Position numbers and translations under genes: made by a program. DNA of 64,000 nucleotides, taken from contig CM043949.1 of assembly GCA_014529385.2 (NCBI GenBank), positions 146,797,850 through 146,861,849 on the forward strand. Reading direction: 5' to 3'. Below, piece by piece: positions 33,402 through 45,154 of the stretch. This DNA comes from Adiantum capillus-veneris (taxonomy: Eukaryota; Streptophyta; Polypodiopsida; Polypodiales; Pteridaceae). Position 1 is the stretch's first letter. The number at the start of each line of letters is the position of its first letter. Under the pieces are notes generated by a model. The model did no database searches. It saw nothing but the letters and a program-made list of their open reading frames with translations, and was not told the origin of the DNA.

Positions 33402-33403
<2 letters not shown>
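32753..33403. other. Non-coding, nothing recognised
   Basis: No coding block. Phrases such as GATGAAGTG recur at 33315-33355 (CCAGATGAAGTGCTAAACCA and CCCGATGAAGTGCCAGATCA), a weak 33-bp duplication. Confidence 0.4.
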
Positions 33404-33439
<36 letters not shown>

Positions 33440-33490
33440 TTGGATGAAGCAGTTGATGTTAGATGAAGTGACTAAGTGTGTGTGTGTGTG

Positions 33491-33537
<47 letters not shown>
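33404..33537 (+). repeat. (TG)n and (GA)n microsatellite cluster
   Basis: (TG)17 at 33404-33437, a short (TG)n at about 33476-33490, then (GA)n at 33494-33537. Confidence 0.97.
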
Positions 33538-33539
<2 letters not shown>

Positions 33540-33644
33540 CAGGAGAGAGGATAAAGTTGAGAAAAAAGAAAAAAATCTTTTTGGAATCTGCTCGCCAACA
33601 AATATCCTTTGACAGCAGGTAAGCATGTAAGTTTCTTTATTTTA

Positions 33645-34185
33645 CTTAACTTGAGTATTTATTATTTTTATTTTTTTGTTTTGTCTTTTTTTAAAAAGAA
33701 AGAGAAACAATTCAAAAAATATAAGAAAATTAAAAAAGATTGAGAAAATTAGAAAATAATTAAAAAAATATTTCCAAAAAGAAAAATAACTCAAAAAATT
33801 CAAAATAAAAAAGTCAAAAAATAAATAAATTAAAAATTTTAATAAATAAAATAATAATGAAAAGTCCATTAAGAATGCTTTAAAAAATTAAGAAACAAGT
33901 AGATAAAATTCCAAAAAATAGCAAAGTCGCACAAAAGCACAAAAAAGAAAGAAAAAGTCATCAATTTCTTTTTAAATCAAAAAATAATTCATTAAAGATC
34001 CTAAAAACTCTTTAAAAATAAAAATTATCACAAAGAAATCATAAAGTATCACAATAAATCACAAAAAACTAAAAAAATCATATAAATTCATAAAAGTCAT
34101 TAAAACATCATAAAATTTACAAAAAATCATCCAAACAAATATAAATAAAAAATTCAAATAAATAAAAAAGAAGGTGCAAAAAAAC
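33645..34185 (+). repeat. A-rich low-complexity DNA
   Basis: More than 500 bp dominated by A-runs with scattered T (AAAAATT, AAATAAAT, CACAAAAAA). No tandem unit is regular. The minus-strand open frame full of Phe, Leu and Ile is a composition artefact. Such DNA could be an old poly(A)-derived expansion. Confidence 0.85.
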
Positions 34186-36600
34186 CACGTATGTAATCAC
34201 CATAAGCAAAGCGAGTAAAAAGCTAGGAAAAAGGGAGAGGGCGAGACAAAGCCGAGCCTTCAGCTGGTCAAAAAATTCAAAACTTTGTCAAAAAAGAGTT
34301 AATTTAAATGAAGTTGCTTAAAACAGAGCAATTAAAAACCTATCGAAACCCAATTTGAACATTAAATTCTAGTAAAAGTCGATCGTTTGGGCAATCACGA
34401 ACCAAATCTTTGAATCAAGGATGGAGTTTTAAGCTTGTTTTGGAAAAACATTGGGCAAAATTTGAGTCATAAATCTTGCCAGAGCTTACAAAAATTTGAC
34501 GTGGAAAATTGGAAGAACCTTCTAACTAGGTTTTAATCCCTTCGAATGGAAAACGTCATTGTTTTGGACATGTTCAAGAAGATTGTATCGCAATTCAACC
34601 AAAGCATGCTAAATAGCTAGAAGTGATTGTGCATGCACAAATTAGCAAGTGCAAGAAATTGCATTGCAAATTGGGCATAAATTAAACAACCAATGGTACA
34701 ATTCACATTTGACTATAGATTAGAGACCTAGTTTCATTTTTTCAAAGGACTGTAGTCTACATTGACACATTCGAGCTAGAGGTTCTCAACTCTTGTGAGT
34801 CTGAAGAGCATTCAACTGTTTAATTGCTTTGGCACAAGCAGTATTTTCAACTCAACAAGGAGGAATTTGACTGCACAGCAATAAAATTTGCTGAAAATAG
34901 TTTGAAAGATCGAGCACAACATGGACTCAAGTCAAGCCAAGGATTCAAGTGAACCAAAGCTAGTCAGTAGTAGCAACACATATATAAATGCAATAGAGAA
35001 AATCTTACAGCTATATGGCTACAATGGAGACAAAGTCTTGTATGTTGATTTGGAAGGCCATATGCATCTTATAAGCAGCAAGAGTAGATGAGGAGCCAAG
35101 ATCCTATTAATCAGAGTGAAGCCAAGTCCAGAGAACTCCAAGATGCTTAAAGATTTTAGTAAAGTCAAGAATTGCAAGCTCAAAGATGAGGTGCAAATAG
35201 AAGTGCAAAAAATAGGCCCACATGTTTATGTAAACATCTACATAAGCCGGCAAAGCAAACCATATAGTTGGTGCATATGCAATCAAGATCATTATACATG
35301 GACTACAATGATCGAGTCCATGGTCAAGAGCCACAGATGGAAGACCCAACAGATTAGCCAATAGAAGCAAGTCTAATCAAAGTACCATGTCAAAGGCAGT
35401 ATAATAGTCTGATGTTCAGTGTTCTAAAATAAGATATCGACAACTTGGAAAACACAGAAGCAGAAACTTCTCAACAAGGTCTTGAAATGGACGAACCGAT
35501 TGAAATGCCATCCATAATGGTGTACTTCTCAGATTGGGCAGAAAAGGTGGATCTTTTCCAGAGTATTGTTCCAAAAACCCAAACAATAGGGACATAGAAA
35601 CTACAAATTGAAGCATAGAGAAAAGTGGAAATGCAAAATTTGATGTAAGTGCATCTAACTCGTCATTTTTTATGCATTTAAAAGCTCCTACATTACCATT
35701 AGAAGCACCTGCAAAAGCATTGCAAGCTCAAAATCTGCATAAAGATGCAAGACACATGAAAAGCCTAAATTGGAAATTTGAACAATAAATTCATGTGTGA
35801 ATGTAGTCAAAGTCTCTAGCTATCACCAAAGAACAAAAAGAGTGCTAGGTTTGCAAATGATTCTGCATCCACAACTAGTAGTGTGCAATCATTTATGAGT
35901 CTAAAGGACACATCAAAGTGGATGTTGCTAGCATTGTATGACACACATAATTCCCAAGCACATTATGTAGACTGAGAAGGGAAATTGTACAAAAGAGCCG
36001 ACCACTGTTTGAAAGGCCTACATATGCCTAGTGATAGATCAGCAGGGATGATTTATCTTTGAGAAAATAATCTATTGTAGGCATCCTCTCTAGACTTGAA
36101 TGACATTACTTGAGTGAACAATTTTTTTAACCCAGAGCCAAACTCTCACCCATTGGAAGTCAAGCTTCAACGTTGTGACCAAACGAGCATATATTATGAC
36201 CAAAATGCATGTAGATATAGACAAGAGTCTAAGATCTATGAGGTGTTGGGTCTTGAAACTATAGAAGCTCATGTCATAGGAGACGCACATGATAGGCAAT
36301 ATCAAGGTGAAGATAATGCAATTTACAGCTTCATCTAGGGAGACATATGTAAAGTTTCACAAAGGTATATAGGACATTATGCAGAAGGTTTACAAATGCC
36401 AAACATCAACAAAGCAACACACATCATGACTTCACAACCCCAAAAGATGCGACCAAATCAGAGCTAAACAATTTTCAGCCCTCATCATTGACAAAGCTTT
36501 AGTGATCACCCTAGGAAGGGAGGAGCTACAAATCCATCAAGCTTAGCTCATGTACTAGGAACCGCAACATCTATTAGAAGTCCTAGAACTATTTGAGTGG
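34186..36600. other. Unassigned region, possible very old retroelement
   Basis: Mostly stop-rich. Two plus-strand frames stand out weakly: 35116-35364 (SKVKNCKLKDEVQIEVQKIG, HVYVNIYISRQSKPYSW) and 36114-36338 (NPEPNSHPLEVKLQRCDQTS, YQGEDNAIYSF). I recognise no family in either, and both may be chance or decayed gag-like sequence. Confidence 0.3.
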
Positions 36601-36769
36601 TAGTGAAAATGATTCCCCAACATTCTACTTGCTTGTTTAAAAATATGTTAATGAATTGTTGCATCTTCTAGCTATGGTTGGCATTTCATGCCAAGGGAAA
36701 TCTTGGAGGTCAAGGACCAGGGCAAGATCCGGCTACTAGTGGGAAGGGATCCTAGGCTAGGTGGCTATA

Positions 36770-36836
36770 TAAAGGGAGGTTGGATGGAGTATTCACTTAT
36801 GGCAGTTCTAGGGCCCTCATACCGGTATTAGAGCAA
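36770..36836 (+). promoter_or_regulatory. LTR-like TATA box and primer-binding-site-like sequence
   Basis: GGCTATATAAAGGGAGG lies around 36762-36778. About 50 bp later GGTATTAGAGC (36824-36834) resembles the initiator tRNA-Met primer-binding site GGTATCAGAGC. The same layout occurs at 40727-40801. Downstream there is no gag, so this may be a solo or truncated LTR edge. Confidence 0.4.
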
Positions 36837-37107
36837 GCTATTTTGGGGCCTGGGGCTCGTGGACTCATCCCTTGCATGGTTTTGCATGCTCATGCAAACA
36901 AGGAGGGGTGTGGAGAAGAGAACCGTGTGCAAAAACCCTTGCTAGGTGGGGAAGTTGCAATCAACAAGAACTATGTGCAAGAGCCCTAGAGCCGAGGAGG
37001 GAGACAAGCTCCACCTCCATCAAATTGGGCGGGTGAGGTCGCCCTGACATCCTGAATCATTCACGTTTCATGAGAGAGGCCCAAATAGCTCCTCAGAGGG
37101 TGCTAAC

Positions 37108-37112
<5 letters not shown>

Positions 37113-37165
<53 letters not shown>
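37113..37165 (+). repeat. (TC)n microsatellite
   Basis: 53 bp of uninterrupted TC. Confidence 0.98.
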
Positions 37166-37168
<3 letters not shown>

Positions 37169-37399
37169 TTCAACAAAAAACGTAGCCGTTTTTTGACCTA
37201 GTAGACAATAGTCACTCTTTTGATCATAACTTCTTCATCCGAACTCCGATTTGGATGATCTATAGCATCAATCAAAGAGAACAACACCCTCTACACACTG
37301 ATGTAAAGATAGAAATTTTCAAAGTTATGAAAGACGTTTTTGTAGCAGCATTTTTGAAGTGAACACGTTCAAGAAAGTTGACTCTCATCTCTTATTTTA

Positions 37400-39420
37400 C
37401 ATACAATGTCTTCCGGCATTTGCAAGGGTTCTTCTTCTTCAACAAGGTCCACAAACATTGTGGAAAATGATCCAAACTCTTTCAAGTGTGGAGATAGCAA
37501 CACAACCACCCAACCAACAACATCAGAAACGACCATCGGACCTTATGTATTGACCTTTCATGTGGAGAAGCAACTAAGCATGTTAATCTCAGCTAAAGGG
37601 AAGAGAAATTATCACTATGTATGGATTTCAAACGGGCACCAATGTACACTGAAATGGTTGAGCAAAAGTGTGGATGACAAAGCTTCAATATGACGCACCA
37701 TTGGAGACTAAATGGGAAGCTTTCAAGAAATTTATTTGTTCTTGTGCCGAAGAATGCTTTGTCATAAAGCATCTCCATGGTATCAACAAAGATAGATCAT
37801 GCAAAAAGTGGTTTGATAAAGAATGTCAAGATGCTCAAAATTCCTTGATAAATCTTGATGCAACTATGGAGTGATTGGGCTGAAGAGAATGACAAGCGTG
37901 CAAAAGGACAAGCGGATTTTTGTAGATGCCATGGAACCATTGATCATCTCATCACTCTTTGTGTTCTCATGGAGGAAAGTCAGTTGAAAGGCAAGAGATT
38001 GTATTTTTGTTTTGTGGACCTTAAGCAAGCCTTTGATATGATTCCACGTAACAATTTGTGAAGAAGGATGGAAGAACTCCAAGTGCCAAGTGAGTTTATG
38101 CTTGTGGTTTTCCGAATCTATGAGAAGGTGATTTGTCAATTGTGCATGGGAAGAGAAATTTTAGAAATTTTTGTAAGTACTATTGAGGTTAAACAAGGAT
38201 GTCCGTTGTCACCAACTCTTTTTGGTCTATGCATTGATCAATTGGAAAAAATGATATTTGAATTTATGCAAGAAGAAGGCATTGAAGAGGTCACTATTTG
38301 CAATGCGGTAAGCATGCTTTTGTTGTATCCGGATGATGTAGTGCTTCTAGCACACACTTTAGAAGATGCACAAAAGCTTATGGTTGTCCTTGAGAACTTT
38401 TGCTTGCACAGTGGGCTGATTGTGAATGAATCCAAAACAAAGGTTATTCTTGGAAAACCAACCATAAGGAGAAGCCATGCATTGTGTACAACAGTGAGAC
38501 ACTTGAAGTTGTTGAGAGCTTTAAGTACCTTGGCCTTGAGGTTCCGTCCAATCACAAGTGGCATGAATGTGCTATGCATCGTTTGGAAGCAGAAAAGAAA
38601 GCAGATTATGCATTTAAGAACATGTGTAATGCGGGAAACATAAAGTGTTGGGTTCTCAAGAAGTATCTTTTTGATGCATTGGTGACACTGATTCTTCTTT
38701 ATGGAGTTGAAGTGTGGGGCGGGAGAATCTCAAAGTCTACTTGGAAAGAGTTTGAGAATGTCCAAAAGCCTTTTCTTACAAAATTTCTCCAAGTTAAGAC
38801 ACAAACACCATATATGCTCCTACTTCTTGAGTCGAGGTCTCTTCCAATTGGGGTTATGGGCATGGAAAGGGTTGTTGAGTACAAGATAAAGATGCGTCAA
38901 AACCCCTCACATCAACTTCCTACAATTGCATGGGAAGCAAGCAAAAAAGTTCAAAAGATGCATACAAGCAAGATCTTGAGCACGGGATGGATGAAAGACA
39001 TAAAGAAGTGGTTTGGGAGATGGGATGCATTACACTTGCTACATGATGCTTCAATTGACTCCCAAGTGAATGAAGCTTTTCTACAACGCCAATGTATTAC
39101 GGCTTGGGGGAGAAATCCGGTGGGTCACGCTTCATACATTACACCACCCATATCGCCCCCAACTACAAAACCATGTTCTTCATTGAAAGAGGAAACCGTA
39201 CTCACACTTACATACTTGAGCCTATCCCCTTGTCGGTGATACACACTATCGCAGCCATTTGGCTTAGCTCCCATTTCCTTTGATGCAACACACGGTGTTG
39301 GGGCAATGGAGAAGAGTCAAATCGATTGTGCACATTATGCTCACGACAAGTTCGAGAGTCTTGAGTACCACACACTACTAGAGTGCTCAACTTTTGGTCA
39401 CATCTGAACTTGATTCTCTC
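37400..39420 (+). mobile_element. LINE (non-LTR retrotransposon), 5' truncated
   Basis: Upstream fragments (37406-37874: WEAFKKFICSCAEECFVIKH, KKWFDKECQDAQNSL) resemble the linker between endonuclease and RT in plant LINEs. The endonuclease itself is absent. RT follows at 37980-39240 and a Cys/His-containing tail at 39320-39410 (CAHYAHDKFESLEYHTLLEC). A pure TC/AC tract begins about 190 bp after the tail. No target-site duplication was identified. Short gaps and frame breaks show it is inactive. Confidence 0.85.
37968..39239 (+). pseudogene. LINE reverse transcriptase (ORF2 fragment)
   Basis: RT blocks in order: LYFCFVDLKQAFDMIPRNNL (motif A), a TGA at 38059-38061, EVKQGCPLSPTLFGLCIDQL (motif B) and YPDDVVLLAHTLEDAQKLM (motif C, with YPDD where YADD is usual). 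SGLIVNESKTKVI follows, then a frameshift near 38480 leads to SFKYLGLEVPSNHKWHECAM, LFDALVTLILLYGVEVWGGR and ITAWGRNPVGHASYITPPIS. Conserved aspartates remain. It would carry out target-primed reverse transcription. RVT_1 family, clearly LINE and not LTR type. Confidence 0.9.
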
Positions 39421-39600
39421 ACACTTTTATCCATGACCTAGACCTACACACTTTCCTCTCCCAAGCACATTGCGCGCTCTCCATTGTGACTCTCATCACC
39501 ACAATTTTGGAGCATCGAGAGTCACTCATCAACCATACACATACTAAATCACATGTAACTTTGGTCCCATAGGTCATATCTGACCTTCGAGGACGATAAT

Positions 39601-39805
<205 letters not shown>

Positions 39806-39886
39806 GTAGCGGTCGTCTCCATGGCTTTTTGAAGCTCAAATATTAGGGAAATTTAAGTTGAATTAGAGAGGATATCCACAGGAAAG

Positions 39887-39909
39887 CCCCCCCCCCCCCC
39901 CCCCCCCCC
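39887..39909 (+). repeat. C23 homopolymer
   Basis: 23 consecutive cytosines between GGAAAG and AGTCGG. G-quadruplex or i-motif formation is conceivable; length accuracy of the assembly is uncertain. Confidence 0.9.
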
Positions 39910-40720
39910 AGTCGGTCCTTGAGTCGACCTCAGAGCTCGGCAAGCTACCATGTTGGAGGAAGCAACTGACGATGCAACATAGAAATTTATAAATTTTCAA
40001 ATATGCAAAAAATTCAAGAAGCAACAAGTTTTTGGGTTGTTTTCTGTTGACATGAACCAAAGTTAATGCACAGCTTTGTTTTTTGAACGACAACATAACT
40101 TTGCAAGATTTCTCAATTCTTGCTCGCATTTGCGGCTTTCAACAACCACACATCAACGACTCGGGGGGGGGTGCACTATGTAATTATGTTAATGTATAAT
40201 GTGAATTCAAAAGAAAGGGTTTTCAAATACAAAAAATTTAGGCAATTTAATAGATATCCATTAAAATAAGGGGTTTTTATATTCAATTTTGGGAAAAAAT
40301 CCTAAAATAAGGGATCATTTTATTCATTGAGACATGTTAAAAGAGGGGTTTTTTTAATATCCCACGAATGCATGTTATATGGGGGGTCCTTGAGATCGAC
40401 GAATTGCAGTTGGACGTAATTAGCAGGTTTAATTACTTCCATTCATAGTGCAACATACAACTGCAATTTTTTTGAATCAATGTATTCTTCTTTCTCTTAT
40501 TAGCACTGCACAGGGTCTCCATGGATTCTGATATCAATATGACTTTTTATTTTGAGCACCATACACCCAATCCTCCCAATGATGGATCACGACCAGATAC
40601 TCTCATGGAGGATACCTGCATAGCTATTGGGAGAAGATGACGTTTCAGGCCAAGCGTAAGGTCAGGCAGTAAGCCAAGCACTAGGACGAACATGTAGTAG
40701 AGGGGGTCCATAGAATTAGC
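39910..40720. other. Non-coding, probably partly LTR of gypsy D
   Basis: Stop-rich. A G9 run occurs near 40163. Around 40260-40350 AAAATAAGGGGTTTTT-like phrases recur irregularly. The right end leads into the proposed LTR end at 40786, but the LTR start could not be placed. Confidence 0.35.
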
Positions 40721-40801
40721 TAGGCAAGGCCTATATAGGACATGGTTGGGTGCTTAGTGGCATGCTCTAGTGCCCTCAGTCTCGCATTGGTATTAGAGCC
40801 C
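40721..40801 (+). promoter_or_regulatory. gypsy D LTR end with TATA box, and primer-binding site
   Basis: GGCCTATATAGGAC (about 40728-40741) is a TATA-like element. The LTR would end CAGTCTCGCA at 40786. TTGGTATTAGAGCCC at 40787-40801 resembles the initiator tRNA-Met primer-binding site TGGTATCAGAGCC with one internal change. Supported by the gag that follows in the same orientation, although 2.1 kb away. Confidence 0.55.
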
Positions 40802-41581
40802 AGGGAGTGGACGGCCATGGAGGAAGGGGGAAAGATTTAAACCTGAAAATTGTCTTATGATATTTGCTCTGGAAATTAGAGCACGTGCGATAAGTGTGTA
40901 TGTATTATGGTGATGATAACTTTTCCCTAGAAGGTTATCCGTGCACGACATGTGATTACGTCTGGATTAAGGAGCAAGGCTCCAATGAACATAGCCCATA
41001 AAAGCAAGGTTACCTAGTAGTAGTCAAAGCAAGTCAGGTGTGGCTCGTGACTTTTAAGATAAAGGAAAGTTATCTCGCCTCAATAAGGATAGGGATTTTT
41101 GGCTTGCCAAGAGTCTCATTTTTCATTTAGATAGGATCAGAGGGTGGAGGACTCTCTAGGTCTTAGAGGGAGTCTAGGAAGCGTGTGTCTGGCCTAGATC
41201 CTTCGACTTAGGTAGATTTAGGTAGACTGAGATAGTTTTAGGCATTAGTTGAGTTCTTGAGTAGGAGTTGGAGTGGTAGAAGCGGCGAGAGGAGAGCTTG
41301 AGAGTCCGGAGAGGCCAAAAAGCAACCAAAACACAATTATCACCATTTCACATGATGAGTAGGAGTAGAGTAAGTAGGACATCATGATTCAGGATCTAGA
41401 GCACTTCATGCATGTAAACTTGCTTGGTAAATTCATCACAAGGTTGTAAAAGATGCAAAAAGACGCAAAAGTGTGTTTGAAAGCTGAAGTTAAGTCCAAA
41501 AGTTACTGTGAGTGTTTTTGATAGAGCTGCAGAGCATCAGAAGCATTTCTGTTAGAAAAAAAATTTTAATTTTAAGCCAGG
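40802..41581 (+). other. gypsy D leader, first part
   Basis: Non-coding. TTAGGTAGA-type phrases recur near 41210-41235 (CTTAGGTAGATTTAGGTAGA). No other feature. Confidence 0.5.
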
Positions 41582-42450
41582 AGACATCCTACGTGTAGGA
41601 TGTCTACATGCTAATCTAGTGGGAATTTTGGAATTTTGAGTTGACCAGTGTGTTCAGAAGGTGGAATTTACCGTATTTTCAAGTGGAAAGTGGAAATTTT
41701 GACTATATCTTGACAGGATAAGGCCAGATAGACTGAAATTGCCAGACATCCTACCCAAATTGTGCCAAGGCATTATTTTAAGGCCAAAACCATATGATGG
41801 CTGCATGAGCATGATCTGCATGATATATTGAGTGACTGAGAGGGGTTTCATCTCATTTGGGTGAGAAAATTGGGTTCAAAGCAAACTTTAGCACTTTTGA
41901 CTGAAAAAGGCAAGAACACCTAAAATTGGGGACTTTTGAAATCCAAACCAAAATCTAAGCATACCACTAGGTTGCTAACATCAAGGGGAAGCTGTGGGTC
42001 AAGGCTGGGGTCAAACAGGCCAAAAAGACATCCTACGCGTAGGATGTCTTCTGTGTGATTTTGCACTCCAAACCTAATTTTGAGAATACCAAAGTGATCA
42101 GAAACTCAAGGGGAGCATGTTCTTTGAATTTGAAGCCATTTTGATGAAAAAGACATCCTACGCGTAGGATGTCTAAAGCAAGAAATTGAAGCCAGATACT
42201 TATAGTGGGCATAGCAAGGTGTTGTATAGCCTAAGGCAAGCCTCCTAGTCAATTTTGGTCCAAATTGGAGTTGATTAGATTGATCAAGATCAGCAACAGG
42301 CTGTCGGAACAGATTTTTGATCCATCGACAAGCTTATAGGTGTCCAAATCAAAAAGTAAAAACAATTGTGGAATCAACACATCAAGGGGAATCCATAGTG
42401 CAAAAATCCAGGCAAAACAAAGCAGGAGACATCCTACGTGTAGGATGTCT
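41582..42450 (+). repeat. Palindrome array A in the gypsy D leader
   Basis: Four 24-bp palindromes, arm AGACATCCTACG plus its reverse complement: 41582-41605, 42026-42049, 42151-42174 and 42427-42450. The ones at 42026 and 42151 are perfect; the ones at 41582 and 42427 have ACGTGT instead of ACGCGT in the centre. A left half-site AGACATCCTAC stands at 41744-41754, 282 bp before 42026. Flanks are weakly repetitive: an ATCAAGGGGAA- or CTCAAGGGGAG-type phrase precedes the last three palindromes by 45-65 bp, and TTTTGATGAAAA abuts the one at 42151. The palindrome is far better conserved than its surroundings. Confidence 0.95.
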
Positions 42451-42871
42451 ACTGGGTCCTACTGAAGAGAAAATTTGACTGGGCTTAGACAGTGAGATTC
42501 CATTTGGCTTAAGGGTTCCAGAACTTCTTTCAGAAGTGAATTTGGACCTTGTTTGTCCATTTGACGGAGCAAAGACTGAATTCAGACTTTTTCACATAAA
42601 TTGACCAACATCCGAGGGAAGTACAGTTCCAGATTAGCAGACCTAATCCAGAACATCAGCAATATATAAAATACAGTAGTGGTTGAGATTAACTCTCCAG
42701 TTATACCAATCATTACTAAGATAACCTCTAGCAGTTAAAGGCTTTGATTTGATTGCCAAAATCAAACGCTTGTGTACATGTATATTCAGCAGCAAAGCAA
42801 GAAGTTGTGCGGAGACTGATCCTTTGCCAGGTGAGTGGTTGGATTTGTGATAAATTGCATTGATAAGTTTG
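42451..42871 (+). other. Leader between palindrome array A and gag
   Basis: No palindrome and no coding block; leads to the gag ATG at 42872. Confidence 0.5.
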
Positions 42872-44085
42872 ATGAATTTAAGATCAGGAAGATACAGTTT
42901 TAGAGACCAGAAGGTGGTAGGTAGCTTAGTGTCCACCGAGGAGAGTGTAACTCAGGCAAGGCTAGATCCACAAGCACCGATTATTGAGGAAGGTAGTGAT
43001 AGTGACACTTCGTCAGACAAATCTTTCTTCATGATGGGTAGTCAACAGCCAGGAGGTTTCACCTATGACGGACCAATGCCAGGAGGAAGCACCTCCCTAA
43101 ATTTTTTGAATGATTTCAAGCTCACTGTGATCTTCTTAGAGGGAACAAACTCGAGGGGAGCCCTAGTCTATTCTGACTATTGAGGACGCAAGTGCATTTG
43201 TATTGAAGAAAGGCCGGCTCAGAGATTGGAGATAATTTGAGTCTATGATGATGAAGATAGATTCCGAGACGAAAAGGGAAACCACTATCTGATAGTCAGT
43301 AACCCTGAAGATTACAACAGATATGGAGATAACGTGGCAAAAGGGAAAATGTTTCAGAAGCTCAAGAACTGCCACCAAACATTGATCGGCTTGGAGAAAT
43401 TTTTATGTATGATAAGAAAACAACCAGGGTTTCAACTTATAATGAGAACATCAAGCATGAGATTGAGGGAATAGTCGCTTACTTTCGCAGCAAAGAACCA
43501 TACTTAAACAAATTGAGCAAAGACAAGGTTCTTTACTTATTCTCTTATGAAACTGCTATGGGGAAGGGTATAGTTTTTGTTGATGGATACAGGCGAGAAC
43601 ACCAACATATTCTCCAAGAGGAGGTAGAAAAGGCGACAGTTCCAGGAGCATCAATATATGCCCCAGACGAAGTGCCAAGAGCCACCTACACCCCTAGCAA
43701 GTTGACAAATCCCTTTTCAGAAGATTATGACGCTACCTCACATTCTACCCGACCACAGACATTTAACAATCAAAACCAACCAGTAACTCAGCCATCATTG
43801 CAGGCATGGCTTCGACAGAGTGCAACATTGGAACAAGACCGAAACCAAGATGGTTATCAAGCCGCACGAGGGCTAAGGGATTTGCAAGAACCACCACTCT
43901 ATTCAAGGTATCAAGGAGAGAGTAAGCCAAAGACTCAAGGGTCAATAGAGCCTGGAAGACCACCCATAGAACGAATTCGAAGAGATGAACCATCTCTGGC
44001 AAGAACTGTTAGAAATTATGGCTTAGGAGCACCACTGGGAGAGGAACCAGCCTACTACAGAAGACCAGAGGAGTATATCGATTAG
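42872..44085 (+). pseudogene. gypsy D gag, N-terminal extension
   Basis: ATG at 42872 opens MNLRSGRYSFRDQ, a basic start often seen in plant gypsy gag proteins. The frame runs to TGA 43181-43183, continues past another TGA near 43237, and shifts frame near 43400. From 43405 to 44085 a clean 226-codon frame follows (TYNENIKHEIEGIVAYFRSK, SYETAMGKGIVFVDGYRREH), becoming Gln/Pro/Arg-rich (SLQAWLRQSATLEQDRNQDG, EPGRPPIERIRRDEPSL). It ends with a TAG just before the gag core. I recognise no domain in it; a structural or RNA-binding role is a guess. Confidence 0.65.
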
Positions 44086-44099
44086 GACGTGGAGATCCA

Positions 44100-45068
44100 A
44101 TGATGAGGTTTGTAGACCATTGTAGAATTAGACCTTCTCAAGTGCAAAAATGGGTAAACAAGAAATACACAGGAAACAGAGATCCAAGAGATCATGTGGT
44201 AGCCTTTGTGCGCGCAATTAGAGCTAAAGAGGTGTTAGACCTCCCTACCCAATTTGCAGGGTTTGGACTAACCCTAGAGGATGACGCTGCTACTTGGTTT
44301 GACTCTGTAGAGCGTAGAGACTTTGAGTCTATGGAGGAAGTGTTTGACGAGTTTATCGAGGAATTCTCACAAAGGGGGATAGCTCATAATACCGTCTCAC
44401 AAATCCATAAATTCAAACAGAAAGATGGGGAATTTGTACGAAAGGCAGCCCTAAGACTAAAAAGATATGTTAAGTTCTGTCCTGTGGAAGAACTGCCAAC
44501 TCAGTTCAGACTTATGCTTATATTCATCCAAGGACTAAGGAATGCGGATCTCCAGAAAGACTTACATATGAAGAGGAGCACGACGCTGAATGAGTTGACC
44601 AAGGAGGCTCTTTACCTTGTGGACAATTGTGCGGTCTACAAGGAGGGGGAGTTCAAGGACCTTGATGCCGATTCATCTTCACAACAAAGTGGAAGCAAGT
44701 CTTCTAAGACAACACCGAAAGGAGAAGTAGCGGTAAACCAAGATCTGCTTGTAGATGAAGTGCTAAAAAAGATTGACTTGTACGCCAAACCCCAGGCTAA
44801 ACAGCATAAGTGGTGTGCTATTGAACAAAAATGGACAAACCATGGGACAGAGGAATGTTATTATAACAAGGGATATGTGAGAGAGAGACCTTACGCTCCC
44901 CAAGCTCAGGTAGCTTCTCCTCAAGTTCCACCAATGCCTAGGTATCAAGCAGGTAACCTACCAGGACCTGTAGGTGTAGAAAGACCACAACCGGTGTTGG
45001 GGCAACAACCACCCCTACCAGGATTACGACCAGTCGGTATAAGATACACACTAACCGTAACCGAATAA
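44100..45068 (+). pseudogene. gypsy D gag core (Retrotrans_gag)
   Basis: A clean 322-codon frame with the conserved gag block: DPRDHVVAFVRAIRAKEVLD, DAATWFDSVERRDFESMEEV, FDEFIEEFSQRG, QIHKFKQKDGEFVRKAALRL and FRLMLIFIQGLRNADLQKDL. Then comes an HC-type finger, WCAIEQKWTNHGTEECYYN, and a Pro/Gln-rich C-terminus. The start MMRFVDHC is probably internal because the same frame follows a TAG at 44083-44085. Gag assembles the particle that packages element RNA. No stops inside make this block look comparatively young. Confidence 0.88.
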
Positions 45069-45154
45069 GAGGAGAAGGCTTTGGTGCCTATGCATGCATA
45101 TTATGAAGATCCCAATGGATATGCGGCAAACCCTCGACACCAGAACCATGGAGC

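Noticed and set aside
33642-33869. Phe/Leu/Ile-rich minus frame looking like a membrane protein
   Set aside because: Composition artefact of A-rich low-complexity DNA.
36114-36338. 74-codon frame as a retroviral-type gag piece
   Set aside because: I could not match any motif; kept only as a weak mention in the unassigned region.
42026-42049. Palindrome as a type II restriction/MluI site curiosity only
   Set aside because: ACGCGT is indeed an MluI site, but conservation extends over all 24 bp, so the hexamer alone does not explain it.
41582-42450. Spaced palindromes as a CRISPR-like array
   Set aside because: Spacing is 125-444 bp, the spacers are themselves diverged repeats, there are no cas genes, and the host is a eukaryote.
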